DNA of 64,000 nucleotides, taken from positions 6,862,501-6,926,500 of the forward strand of contig NZ_JARUBM010000002.1 in the NCBI RefSeq assembly GCF_029626175.1, read 5' to 3'. The position numbers and the translations under genes are program-made. Under the pieces are notes generated by a model. That model did not search any database. It was given only the letters and a program-made list of their open reading frames with translations, and was not told the origin of the DNA. Below are positions 25,618 to 36,494 of the stretch, in pieces; positions within the stretch are counted from its first letter, which is position 1; each line of letters begins with the position of its first letter. This DNA is from Micromonospora sp. WMMD1082. GTDB taxonomy: Bacteria; Actinomycetota; Actinomycetes; Mycobacteriales; Micromonosporaceae.

Positions 25618-26611
25618 GGTGGCGCGCCGCTCGGGGGTCAGTGCGCGGATGCTCCGGCACTACGACTCCCTCGGGCTGGTCCAACCGACCGGCCGGACCG
25701 TGGGCGGCTACCGGGAGTACACCCCCGACGACGTCCGGCGGATCTTCCACGTGGAGGGGCTGCGCTCGCTGGGACTGTCGCTGCGCCAGATCGCGCGTAC
25801 CCTCGACGATCCCGGATTCACCCCGTCCGCGCTGGTCGGCGACCTCATCCGAGGGACCGAGGAACGACTCCACCGGGAGCGCGAACTCCTCGATCGGCTG
25901 CGCAAGGTCGAGGCGGCCGAGCCCGCCGGATGGCAGGACGTCGCCCGCATCGTCGAGCTGCTGCACGGACTGGCGTCGCGCAGTGCCGCGCGGCGGCAGC
26001 AGGCCGTCCTGGCCCCGGTCGAGCACGAGTCGGTACCCGCCGAGCTGCTGGCCGAGGCGGTCCTCACCGAATCCGACCCGAACGTCGCCGGGGCCCTGCG
26101 GTGGGCCCTGGCGCGGGCCGGCGGTGACGGTGTGGCGAGCCTGGCGTACGGCATGGCCTCCGACGACGTCGACGTCCGACGGCGGGCGGTCGTGGCGCTC
26201 GCGGAGCTGCCCGGTGACGAGACGACCGCGATGCTCACGGATGCGCTCGCCGACCCGGACGCGGCGATCCGCCGGCGTGCCGCCCTTGCCCTGGGGACGC
26301 GCGGCGAGACCCGGGCCGTGCCGGCGCTCGTCGGCATCGTGGTCGAGGGCCCGAACGACGTCGAGGCGGCCGAGCTGCTGGGCGCGTTGGCCCGGGACGC
26401 GACGTGGGCAGACCGGATCATGAGCGCGCTGGTCGACGAACTCGCCGCCCCGACCGCGGACTCGGCGGTACGGATGCGACTGACCCAGGCACTCGCCGAG
26501 ATGCCGGGGACCATCGCGCTGGACACGCTGCGCCACCTGGCCCGGGACGACGATCGGCCGGTGGCGCTCCTCGCCTCGGCTCTCGTGACGATGCGCGAAG
26601 CACGGCCATGA
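25604..26611 (+). CDS. MerR-family regulator with C-terminal HEAT repeats
   Basis: A 335-residue transcription regulator. Residues 1-70 are a MerR winged helix (LIGEVARRSGVSARMLRHYD, GLVQPTGRTVGGYREYTPDD), followed by the dimerisation helix to about 115. Instead of a small ligand domain, the C-terminal 200 residues form HEAT-type repeats (DDVDVRRRAVVALAELPGDE, DAAIRRRAALALGTRGETRA). ATG 25604 has GGAGGGGA eight bases upstream. It probably binds the dyad at 24885-24907 and activates the operon. The inducer is unknown; a protein or peptide signal is plausible given the HEAT sensor. Confidence 0.88.
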   Translation: MLIGEVARRSGVSARMLRHYDSLGLVQPTGRTVGGYREYTPDDVRRIFHVEGLRSLGLSLRQIARTLDDPGFTPSALVGDLIRGTEERLHRERELLDRLRKVEAAEPAGWQDVARIVELLHGLASRSAARRQQAVLAPVEHESVPAELLAEAVLTESDPNVAGALRWALARAGGDGVASLAYGMASDDVDVRRRAVVALAELPGDETTAMLTDALADPDAAIRRRAALALGTRGETRAVPALVGIVVEGPNDVEAAELLGALARDATWADRIMSALVDELAAPTADSAVRMRLTQALAEMPGTIALDTLRHLARDDDRPVALLASALVTMREARP

Positions 26612-26692
26612 CCATCGGCACTGTTCCGGCCGGCGACCGCGCGGTGTACTGAGACCGCCGGAGAGTCCGGCCGCAGCCGGAAGTGGGGTCAC

Positions 26693-27295
26693 GTGGTCCT
26701 GTGGGCGGGCGCCGCCGGTGCGGCGCTGTTCGTGCTGGTGTTCCTCGTCGACGGCGGGAGCCGGCCGCACTACTCGGCGGTACGTCACCCGATCAGCGCC
26801 CTGGCGCTCGGCCGGCGAGGCTGGGTCCAGACGGCGAACTTCGTCGTCTCCGGCTCCGCGATCACGGCAGGGGCGCTCGGAGTGGTCGTCGAGGGACCGA
26901 GCGTCCTGGTCGGTGTGGTCCTGACCGTGTTCGGGCTCGGTCTCGTCGCATCCGGGGTGTTCCGGATGGATCCGATGCTCGGATATCCGCCGGGCGCTCC
27001 GGCCGGGATACCGGAGCAGCACAGCACACCGCACCGGATCCACGATATCGCCGGTGCCGTCGTCTTCCTGTCCCTGCCGCTCGCCGCGGCTGTCGGCACG
27101 TTCACGCTGCCGGGTACGCCCTGGAAGATCATCTCGGGCGTTGTCGCTGTCGCCCTGTTCCTCGGGTTCGGCCGGTTCGGCACGGCGTGGGAGGAGGTGT
27201 CGCCGCGCATCGGCCTCGTCCAGCGCGCCGTCGTCATTCCGGGATGGGGCTGGCTCGCTGCGCTCTTCACCGCGCTGGCGCTCGGGCTGAGCTAG
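26693..27295 (+). CDS. DUF998-type membrane protein
   Basis: A 200-residue protein with six hydrophobic helices and a short motif RPHYSAVRHPISALALGRRG between the first two, typical of the DUF998 family. No enzymatic function is established for the family. The GTG start has a weak purine-rich upstream stretch. Its stop overlaps that of the convergent marR-type gene by three bases. Confidence 0.8.
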   Translation: MVLWAGAAGAALFVLVFLVDGGSRPHYSAVRHPISALALGRRGWVQTANFVVSGSAITAGALGVVVEGPSVLVGVVLTVFGLGLVASGVFRMDPMLGYPPGAPAGIPEQHSTPHRIHDIAGAVVFLSLPLAAAVGTFTLPGTPWKIISGVVAVALFLGFGRFGTAWEEVSPRIGLVQRAVVIPGWGWLAALFTALALGLS

Positions 27296-27750
27296 TGACC
27301 CCGTACCGGGTCACTCCGGTTCGTGGTGGGGAGAACCTGCTGGAGCAGGCGGGTCAGCGTCTGCCGCTCCTCGGCCGACAGGGACTTGAGCAGCTCGTCC
27401 TGCACCTGATCGAGCACCCCGTCCATGTACCGCAACTGCCGGACACCGTCCCTGGTGAGGGTCACCCTGTTGCGCCGACCGTGCTCCGGGTCCGGCGTCC
27501 GGTCGACGTGACCCTGCTCGACCAGTTCGTTGACCGCCGCCACGATGTCGCTGCGGTCGATCCGGCACCGGCGGCCGAGCTGGGCCTGGCTCGCGGGCCC
27601 GAACTCGTGCAGCGCGGCCAGGATGCGGTAGTGGTACCCGCGCGCCCCCGCTGCGGTGAAGCCGTCGGACACCAGCCGGCGGACGTGCACGGCAAGCTGG
27701 GTGATCAGCCAACTCGGCTTCACCGCCAGGCGCTGGGGGATCTCGTCCAT
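27292..27750 (-). CDS. MarR-family transcriptional regulator
   Basis: A 152-residue winged-helix repressor with the MarR core: AQLGRRCRIDRSDIVAAVNE recognition region, then the wing VDRTPDPEHGRRNRVTLT, and a C-terminal dimerisation helix. ATG 27750 with GGGTGG upstream is preferred although the frame is open to 27939. It is divergent from the NTF2-like gene; three GTTGG/CCAAC dyads between them are its likely operators, giving autorepression and control of that neighbour. Confidence 0.9.
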   Translation of the reverse strand: MDEIPQRLAVKPSWLITQLAVHVRRLVSDGFTAAGARGYHYRILAALHEFGPASQAQLGRRCRIDRSDIVAAVNELVEQGHVDRTPDPEHGRRNRVTLTRDGVRQLRYMDGVLDQVQDELLKSLSAEERQTLTRLLQQVLPTTNRSDPVRGH

Positions 27751-27767
27751 GGTGGCCACCCTATCGA

Positions 27768-27821
27768 GTTGGCGGGACCAACATCCTGGGTTAGTGTTGG
27801 TCAGACCAATGTTGGAGCAAC
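27768..27821. promoter_or_regulatory. MarR operator cluster in divergent promoter
   Basis: Three inverted repeats share a GTTGG/CCAAC-like core: GTTGG-5-CCAAC at 27768-27782, the perfect TTGGTCAGACCAA at 27797-27809, and GTTG-3-CAAC at 27811-27821. They lie between the MarR and NTF2-like genes. Confidence 0.65.
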
Positions 27822-27838
27822 CATCAAAGGAGGGCGTC

Positions 27839-28252
27839 GTGTCCGATGCCACCAGGACCGCCGACCGCGTCGAGATCGCCGAACTGTTCGGCAGGCTGGC
27901 CAACCTGCTCGACGACGGCCGCCACGACGACAGCCACACCGTCTACCACCCCGACGTCGTGGCGCACTCACCGCGCGGCCACGAGCTGCACGGCCTCGAC
28001 GAGGTGACCGACTTCCTGAAGCGGACCCACGTCGCGGACGAGCACACCCAACACGTGCACGGCGACGTGCTGGTGCAGGCCGACGGCGACCGCGCGGAAG
28101 CCACCGCTAACCAGCTCGTGTACTTCTACCGCGACGGCGCGCCGCCGCACCGGACGAGCGGCCTGCGATCGGCCTGCACCGCCATACGCACCCCGGCGGG
28201 CTGGCGAATCAGCGACATGCGCATCACCCTCGCCTGGACCCAGGAGCACTGA
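27839..28252 (+). CDS. NTF2/SnoaL-like protein
   Basis: A 137-residue protein of the NTF2-like alpha-beta barrel group (SnoaL-type), recognised from its layout: VEIAELFGRLANLLDDGRHD helix, VYHPDVVAHSPRG strand, and the final TPAGWRISDMRITLAW strand pair. AAAGGAGGG sits five bases before GTG 27839. Members include small cyclases, isomerases and binding proteins; catalytic residues cannot be assigned. It is probably under the divergent MarR regulator. Confidence 0.82.
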   Translation: MSDATRTADRVEIAELFGRLANLLDDGRHDDSHTVYHPDVVAHSPRGHELHGLDEVTDFLKRTHVADEHTQHVHGDVLVQADGDRAEATANQLVYFYRDGAPPHRTSGLRSACTAIRTPAGWRISDMRITLAWTQEH

Positions 28253-28273
28253 CGCGACCTGGCCATCGCGCAT

Positions 28274-28312
28274 CAACATTCCGTTGACAACGTTTCGTTG
28301 AAGTGCTGGACT
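28274..28312 (+). promoter_or_regulatory. Promoter and paired dyads before HTH gene
   Basis: TTGACA (28284-28289), a 17-bp spacer and TGGACT (28307-28312) predict transcription starting at about the ATG (28319), a leaderless message. Two dyads overlap the promoter: CAAC-5-GTTG at 28274-28286 and CAACGTTTCGTTG at 28288-28300, between -35 and -10, a repressor-like arrangement. Confidence 0.55.
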
Positions 28313-28318
28313 GGGCGC

Positions 28319-28741
28319 ATGACCGCCGAGTCCTTCGTCGCGCCCGAGGCTGCCCAGGCTCGGGCGCACCGCACCTACACCGCCCTACAGCGGCTCACCG
28401 AGCGGCACGCCGCCACCGGGGAGCAGCGTCACCGGCACACCAACCCGTACGCTGCCGAGCCGTACGAGGCGATCGCCGTGGTGCTGGCGCTGGCCGCCGG
28501 GGCCGCCGAGGCGGTGCCGGGCGAGGAGCCGGTCGACGAGGCCGATCTGCTGGCCGCCCTCACCCTCTTCCCGCACCTGCGGGCCGAGATCGACACCATG
28601 GAGGCCGGTCTGCTGGACCTAGCCCGCAGCCGCGGGCTGACCTGGCAAACGATCGGGCACGGGCTCGGCCTGGGCAGCGCCCAAGCCGCCCGCCAACGCT
28701 ACGACCGCCTAACCACCCGCACCACCCCCGCGAGCCCCTGA
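28319..28741 (+). CDS. Putative HTH DNA-binding protein
   Basis: A 140-residue protein with an Ala/Glu-rich helical N-terminus and a C-terminal helix-turn-helix-like segment (LARSRGLTWQTIGHGLGLGS followed by AQAARQRYDRL). The pattern recurs in small actinobacterial regulators of unknown target. The CAAC/GTTG dyads over its own promoter suggest autoregulation. No enzymatic motif. A strong bidirectional hairpin follows 20 bases after the stop. Confidence 0.65.
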   Translation: MTAESFVAPEAAQARAHRTYTALQRLTERHAATGEQRHRHTNPYAAEPYEAIAVVLALAAGAAEAVPGEEPVDEADLLAALTLFPHLRAEIDTMEAGLLDLARSRGLTWQTIGHGLGLGSAQAARQRYDRLTTRTTPASP

Positions 28742-28760
28742 CCCCGACCCTCCCGGCCAG

Positions 28761-28818
28761 CAACTTCAGGGATACTGCTGCCTCCCGGCTCGCTGAGGCA
28801 GCAGTATCCCTGAAGTTG
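28761..28818. terminator. 24-bp perfect hairpin between convergent genes
   Basis: A perfect 24-bp inverted repeat (28761-28784 with 28795-28818) closes on a 10-nt loop between the stop codons of the HTH gene and argH. The stem is only about half GC, far below the neighbourhood, and lacks U-runs. It could be a bidirectional terminator or a dispersed palindromic element. Confidence 0.75.
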
Positions 28819-28871
28819 TGCGGATCTTGCGGCGGGCGGCGGGCGGCGGGCGACGGGGGGCGGGAGAGGGC

Positions 28872-30326
28872 TCAGCGGGGGACGACCTGGTCGGCGGCCC
28901 ATTCTCGCCAGCCGACCAGGCGGTCGGCGGCGGTGGAGAGCTGGTCGGCGACCGGGCCGGGGCCGGTCGAGCCGGGGGTGATCCGGGCGGCGAGGGCCGA
29001 ACGGACCGACAGCACGTCGCGTACGGTCGGGTCGAGGTGCTCGCTGACCGTGGCCAGGTCGTCGTCGGAAACCTCGTCGAGGGCGCAGTCCCGGGCCGCG
29101 CAGAGCGCCACCAGCCGACCGGTGATCTCGTGCGCGTCGCGGAACGGCACGCCCCGGCGGACCAGCCAGTCGGCCACCTCGGTGGCCAGGGAGAAGCCCA
29201 CCGGGGCGGCGGCGACCAGGCGGTCGACGCGTACCGTCATCGTGGAGATCATCCCGGCGAGGGCCGGCAGCAGCAGTTCCAGGGTGTCGACCGCGTCGAA
29301 GGCCGGCTCCTTGTCCTCCTGCATGTCCCGGTCGTACGTCATGGGCAGGCCCTTGAGCATGGTCAGCACGCTGACCAGCCCGCCGACGAGCCGACCGGAC
29401 TTGCCCCGGGCCAGCTCGGCGATGTCCGCGTTCTTCTTCTGCGGCATGATCGACGACCCGGTGGCGAAGGCGTCATCCAGCTCGACCCAGCCGAACTCCT
29501 GCGACGTCCAGAGCACCACCTCCTCGCCGAGGCGGGACAGGTGCACCCCGATCAGCGCGGTGGCGAAGAGGAACTCGGCGACGAAGTCCCGGTCGGCCAC
29601 CGCGTCCATCGAGTTGGCGAAGGACGTCCGGAAGCCCAACTCCTTCGAGACCGCCACCGGATCCAGCGGCAGCCCCGAGCCGGCCAGCGCCCCCGCGCCG
29701 AGCGGGCTGACCGCAGCCCGATGGTCCCAGTCCCGCAGCCGCTCCAGGTCCCGCAGCAGCGGCTGCACGTGGGCGAGCAGCCAGTGACCGAAGGTGACCG
29801 GCTGGGCGTGCTGGAGGTGGGTCATGCCGGGCGCGGCGGTCTCCACGTGCCGCCCGGCCTGCTCGACCAGCGCCTCCGCCAGCTCCACCAGCCGGGCGGC
29901 CACCCCCCGCGCGTGGTCGCGCAGATAGAGGCGCAGGTCGGTGGCGACCTGGTCGTTGCGGGACCGGCCGGCGCGCAGCTTGCCGCCGAGACTGCCGAGC
30001 CGCTCCAGCAGGCCCCGCTCCAGCGCGGTGTGCACGTCCTCGTCGTCCACCGTGGGGCGGAACGCCCCGGAGGCGCAGGCGGCCTCCAGGTCGTCGAGGG
30101 CGGCGAGGATGCGACCCAGTTCCTCCGGGTCGAGCAGCCCGGCGCCGGCCAGCACCCGGGCGTGCGCCCGGGAACCCGCGATGTCGTACGGGGCCAGCCG
30201 CCAGTCGAACTGCACGCTCACCGACAGCCGGGCGAGCGCCTCCGACGGCCCGCCCGCGAAGCGACCTCCCCACAGGCTCGTCCGGTTGGCCGCTGCGCTG
30301 TTCTCGGTCAGGCTCTTGTCGTCCAC
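28872..30326 (-). CDS. argH: Argininosuccinate lyase
   Basis: Last enzyme of arginine synthesis, splitting argininosuccinate into arginine and fumarate. The 484-residue product has the fumarase/aspartase-superfamily signature GSSIMPQKKNAD with the catalytic Ser loop, plus TSLWGGRFAGGPSEAL at the N-terminus and MTHLQHAQPVTFGHWLLAHV in the core. GTG 30326 is chosen because conserved sequence begins shortly after it; ATG 30335 and 30347 are in frame and possible. It is separated from argR by 67 bases, and argG is absent between them. Confidence 0.95.
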   Translation of the reverse strand: MDDKSLTENSAAANRTSLWGGRFAGGPSEALARLSVSVQFDWRLAPYDIAGSRAHARVLAGAGLLDPEELGRILAALDDLEAACASGAFRPTVDDEDVHTALERGLLERLGSLGGKLRAGRSRNDQVATDLRLYLRDHARGVAARLVELAEALVEQAGRHVETAAPGMTHLQHAQPVTFGHWLLAHVQPLLRDLERLRDWDHRAAVSPLGAGALAGSGLPLDPVAVSKELGFRTSFANSMDAVADRDFVAEFLFATALIGVHLSRLGEEVVLWTSQEFGWVELDDAFATGSSIMPQKKNADIAELARGKSGRLVGGLVSVLTMLKGLPMTYDRDMQEDKEPAFDAVDTLELLLPALAGMISTMTVRVDRLVAAAPVGFSLATEVADWLVRRGVPFRDAHEITGRLVALCAARDCALDEVSDDDLATVSEHLDPTVRDVLSVRSALAARITPGSTGPGPVADQLSTAADRLVGWREWAADQVVPR

Positions 30327-30393
30327 CCCGCCCATTCTGACGGTCATGGCCTCGGCCCACCCCACCGGGCATCCCGCCCACCGTCGAGCGTGG

Positions 30394-33075
<2,682 letters not shown>

Positions 33076-33082
<7 letters not shown>

Positions 33083-33173
33083 GCCGGCACTCCGCTTCGC
33101 TGCGTGCCGCCACGAGGCACCACCACGCTCAGCCTGACGATTCGCTCGCTCCGCTCACTCATGCCGGCACTCC
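33076..33173. repeat. Short inserted element at the argB/argD junction
   Basis: An identical 18-bp sequence containing TCATGCCGGCACTCC occurs at 33076-33093 and 33156-33173, 80 bp apart. Each copy holds a TCAT, i.e. an ATGA stop/start overlap on the coding strand; argD now starts in one and argB ends in the other. The 62 bases between contain CGCTCGCTCCGCTCAC, of the GTGAGCGGAGCGAGCG type that I recall as a dispersed actinomycete repeat. It looks like an insertion at an ancestral ATGA overlap. Confidence 0.75.
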
Positions 33174-34067
33174 ATCCCGGGACGAGGGGACCACCATTGT
33201 TCCGAAGCCTTCCGACGTGAACACTTCCAGCAGCGTGGAGTGGGCCACCCGGCCGTCGACGACGTGCGCGGCGGGCACTCCCCCGCTGACGGCCCGCAGA
33301 CAGGCCTCCATCTTCGGCACCATGCCCGATTCGAGCGACGGCAGCAGCTTCGTCAGCTCCTCGGTGGTGATCTCGCTGACCAGGCTGGACGTGTCGGGCC
33401 AGTTGGCGTAGAGGCCGGGCACATCGGTGAGCACCACCAGCTTGCGCGCCCGCAGGGCGACGGCGAGCGCGGCGGCGGCGGTGTCGGCGTTGAGGTTGTG
33501 CAGCACCCCGTCCGCGTCCGGCGCCACGGTGGAGATGACCGGGATCCGGCCGGCCGCGATCAGGTCGGCCACCGCCGAGGTGTCCACCGACTCGACGTCG
33601 CCGACCTGGCCGACGTCGACCGGTTGCCCGTCCACGTACGCGGGCCGCCGCACGGCGGTGAACAGGCCGGCGTCCTCGCCGGAGAGACCGACCGCGAGCG
33701 GGCCGTGCGTGTTGATCAGCCCGACCAGTTCCCGGCCGACCTGGCCGACCAGCACCATCCGGACCACGTCCATCGCCTCCGGGGTGGTCACCCGCAGGCC
33801 GCCCCGGAACTCGCTGTCGATGCCCAGCCGACCGAGCATGGCCGAGATCTGCGGTCCGCCGCCGTGCACCACGACGGGCCGGAGACCGACGTAGCGCAGG
33901 AACACCATGTCGGCGGCGAAGGCCCGCCGCAGCTCCGGGTCGACCATGGCGTTGCCGCCGTACTTGATCACGACGGTGGAGCCGGCGAAGCGGATCAGCC
34001 AGGGCAGCGCCTCGATCAGGGTGGCCGCCTTGGCCTGCGCCCGGCTGAGATCCGAGGTCAGGCTCAC
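33159..34067 (-). CDS. argB: Acetylglutamate kinase
   Basis: A 302-residue amino-acid kinase-fold enzyme phosphorylating N-acetylglutamate, usually the arginine-feedback step. Signatures: [11 protein letters not shown] with the phosphate-contacting Lys, [20 protein letters not shown], and the C-terminal [15 protein letters not shown]. The start GTG 34067 (GTG AGC) lies at the edge of a tandem repeat in which GTGAGC is present three times; its stop lies in the 18-bp repeat shared with argD. Confidence 0.95.
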   Translation of the reverse strand: MSLTSDLSRAQAKAATLIEALPWLIRFAGSTVVIKYGGNAMVDPELRRAFAADMVFLRYVGLRPVVVHGGGPQISAMLGRLGIDSEFRGGLRVTTPEAMDVVRMVLVGQVGRELVGLINTHGPLAVGLSGEDAGLFTAVRRPAYVDGQPVDVGQVGDVESVDTSAVADLIAAGRIPVISTVAPDADGVLHNLNADTAAAALAVALRARKLVVLTDVPGLYANWPDTSSLVSEITTEELTKLLPSLESGMVPKMEACLRAVSGGVPAAHVVDGRVAHSTLLEVFTSEGFGTMVVPSSRDGVPA

Positions 34068-34182
34068 CAGGCCAACCTTTCGTTCGCGGCTGCGGGACTC
34101 CGCGCTGCGTTCCTCGCGCTCACCGGGCCAGCCTCTCGCTCGCGACTGCGGGACTCCGCTGCGCTGCGTTCCTCGCGCTCAC
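34062..34182. repeat. Two tandem 56-59 bp repeats at the argJ/argB junction
   Basis: Units 34062-34117 and 34118-34176 are near-identical, each starting with GCTCACC and containing CTGCGGGACTCCGC and TTCCTCGC; a third GCTCAC at 34177-34182 contains the argJ stop. On the coding strand each unit boundary is GTGAGC, the argB start codon context. The ancestral argJ/argB GTGA overlap has thus been split by short repeated elements. Confidence 0.8.
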
Positions 34183-35351
34183 GTGGAATACGCCGAGTTC
34201 TCGTGCACGTAGGCGTGCGACAGGTCGTTGGTCCACACCGTCGCCTCGGCGGCGCCGGCGTGCAGGTCGATCCGGATGGTGACGTCCCGACCGGTGAGGT
34301 CCACCTTCGACCGGTCCTCGGCGGCCGCGCCGGACCGGCAGACCCAGATCCCGTTGACCGCCACGTCGACGGCGTCCGGCGCGAACGCCGCGGCGGTGGT
34401 GCCGACGGCGGCCAGAATCCGGCCCCAGTTCGGGTCGTTGCCGAACAGCGCGGTCTTCACCAGGTTGTTGCGGGCTACCGCGCGGCCCACCTCGACCGCG
34501 TCGTCCTCGCCGGCCGCGCCGACGACGACGATAGCGACCTGCTTGGTGGCGCCCTCGGCGTCGGCGAGCAGTTGCTGGGCCAGGTCGTGGCAGGCGGTAG
34601 TGACCACCCCGGTCAGCTCGGCCGCGCTCGGCGCGATGCCGGAGGCGCCGCTGGCCAGCAGCAGCACCGTGTCGTTGGTCGACATGCAGCCGTCGGAGTC
34701 GACCCGGTCGAAGGTGACCCGGGTGGCGGCCCGCAGCGCGGCGTCGAGCAGCTCCGGGCCGGCCACCGCGTCGGTGGTGAGCACGCAGAGCATGGTGGCC
34801 ATGGCCGGGGCCAGCATGCCGGCGCCCTTCGCCATGCCGCCGACGGTCCAGCCGTCGCCGTACGCCACGGTGTTCTTCGCCCGGGTGTCCGTGGTCATGA
34901 TCGCCTCGGCCGCGGCAAGCCCGCCGGTGCCGCCCAGACCCGCGACGGCGGCGTCCACCCCCGGCAGGAGCCGGTCCATGGGCAGCCGCTCGCCGATCAG
35001 GCCGGTGGAGCAGACCGCCACCTCCCCCGCGCCCAGCATCCGGCGCGGGCTGGCCAAGGTCAGCGCGGCGGCGGTGTGCTCGGCGGTGGCGTGGGTGTCC
35101 TGGAAGCCGGCCGGGCCGGTGCAGGCGTTCGCCCCGCCGGAGTTGAGCACCACCGCGCGGACGACGCCACCCCGGACGACCTGCTGGGACCAGAGCACCG
35201 GCGCGGCCTTGACCCGGTTGGCGGTGAAGACCCCGGCCACGCCGGCGTCGGGGCCGTCGTTGACGACGAGAGCCACGTCGGGTGCCCCGCCGGTCTTGAG
35301 GCCCGCAGCGACCCCGGCCGCCCGGAATCCTCGGGGAGTGGTGACGGTCAT
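34179..35351 (-). CDS. argJ: Bifunctional ornithine acetyltransferase / N-acetylglutamate synthase
   Basis: A 390-residue Ntn-fold enzyme that recycles acetyl groups between acetylornithine and glutamate. The precursor self-cleaves before the catalytic Thr in MLCVLTTDA (near residue 190), giving two chains. Other signatures are NRVKAAPVLWSQ and VAVCSTGLIGERLPM. It is coupled to argC by ATGA and originally to argB by GTGA. Confidence 0.95.
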   Translation of the reverse strand: MTVTTPRGFRAAGVAAGLKTGGAPDVALVVNDGPDAGVAGVFTANRVKAAPVLWSQQVVRGGVVRAVVLNSGGANACTGPAGFQDTHATAEHTAAALTLASPRRMLGAGEVAVCSTGLIGERLPMDRLLPGVDAAVAGLGGTGGLAAAEAIMTTDTRAKNTVAYGDGWTVGGMAKGAGMLAPAMATMLCVLTTDAVAGPELLDAALRAATRVTFDRVDSDGCMSTNDTVLLLASGASGIAPSAAELTGVVTTACHDLAQQLLADAEGATKQVAIVVVGAAGEDDAVEVGRAVARNNLVKTALFGNDPNWGRILAAVGTTAAAFAPDAVDVAVNGIWVCRSGAAAEDRSKVDLTGRDVTIRIDLHAGAAEATVWTNDLSHAYVHENSAYST

Positions 35352-36349
35352 GGACTCACGCCCCAGCTGGACAGGCCCGTGGTCTCGGGCAGACCGAACA
35401 TCAGGTTGGCGTTCTGCACCGCCTGACCGGCGGCGCCCTTGCCGAGGTTGTCCAGGGCGGCGACCACGATCAGCCGGCCGGAGTCGACGTCGACGGTGGC
35501 CTGCAGGTGGCAGGAGTTGCCGCCCAGCGTGGCGGCGGTGTGCGGCCAGCGGCCCTCGGGCAGCAGGTGGACGAACGGGGCGTCCGCGTACGCCTCGGCC
35601 AGCACCGCCCGTGGGTCGGCCGCACCGGCCGGCAGCGCGGTCACCGTGGCCAGGATGCCGCGCGGCATCGGCGCGAGCACCGGGGTGAAGGAGAGCCCGG
35701 TCGCGCCGGTGGCCTGCTTGATCTCGGGCACGTGCTGGTGCGCGCCGACCTTGTAGGGCGACAGGTCACCCATCACCTCGCTGGCGAGCAGGTGCGCCTT
35801 GGCGGCCCGGCCGGCGCCGGAGGTGCCGGAGGCGGCGACCACCACCACGTCGGCGGGCCGGGCGGCGCCGGCGGCGATCAGCGGGGCCAGCGCCAGGGTG
35901 ATCGTCGCGGCGTAGCAGCCGGTGTTGGCCACCCGGGCCGCGCCCGCGATCAGCTCCCGCTGACCGGGCAGTTCGGGCAGGCCGTAGGTCCACGCGCCGG
36001 CGTGCGGGCCGCCGTAGTAGCGGGCCCAGGCGTCGCCGTCGACGAGCCGGTGATCCGCGCCGAGGTCGACGATCCGGACACCGTCGGGCAGCCGGGCCGC
36101 GATGGCGGCGGACTCGCCGTGCGGCAGGGCGAGGAAGACCAGGTCGGCCTCGGCCAGCACGTCCGGTACGGTCTCGGTGAGGGTCAGCTCCAGCCCGGTG
36201 AGCTGGGGATGGACCGCGTCCAGGCGCTGCCCGGCCTGGCGGTGCGCGGTGGCGGTGACCAGGTCGAACTCGGGGTGCCCGGCGATCAGGCGCAGCAGCT
36301 CGCCACCGGCGTAGCCACTCGCCCCGGCAACCCCGACCCGAATTCCCAT
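35348..36349 (-). CDS. argC: N-acetyl-gamma-glutamyl-phosphate reductase
   Basis: A 333-residue NADPH-dependent reductase, first gene of the operon. The N-terminus GIRVGVAGASGYAGGELLRL is the Rossmann loop; the active-site Cys is in ANTGCYAATITLALAPLI near residue 148, followed by ASGTSGAGRAAK. ATG 36349 is preceded by GGAGGTGG, so the longer open frame to 36460 is not used. Putative ARG boxes lie 11-34 bases upstream. Confidence 0.96.
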   Translation of the reverse strand: MGIRVGVAGASGYAGGELLRLIAGHPEFDLVTATAHRQAGQRLDAVHPQLTGLELTLTETVPDVLAEADLVFLALPHGESAAIAARLPDGVRIVDLGADHRLVDGDAWARYYGGPHAGAWTYGLPELPGQRELIAGAARVANTGCYAATITLALAPLIAAGAARPADVVVVAASGTSGAGRAAKAHLLASEVMGDLSPYKVGAHQHVPEIKQATGATGLSFTPVLAPMPRGILATVTALPAGAADPRAVLAEAYADAPFVHLLPEGRWPHTAATLGGNSCHLQATVDVDSGRLIVVAALDNLGKGAAGQAVQNANLMFGLPETTGLSSWGVSP

Positions 36350-36359
36350 ACCCACCTCC

Positions 36360-36382
36360 GCATGAATATGCAGTGAGCATAG
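36360..36382 (-). promoter_or_regulatory. ArgR operator (ARG box) before argC
   Basis: GCATGAATATGC is a dyad in an AT-rich patch directly upstream of the argC ribosome-binding site, followed by GTGAGCAT, which repeats the half-site spacing. This resembles ARG boxes (CATGAATA-type) bound by ArgR, and argR is in the same operon. Confidence 0.65.
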
Positions 36383-36494
36383 CTGCGCTAGGCACCTAAG
36401 GCAACGCCATACAGGTCGTCGCATGACGTGCCGTTCCACGGCACCTGCCCGCACAACCACCCACGCTGAAACCGACGCGCCTCCCGTGTTGTCG

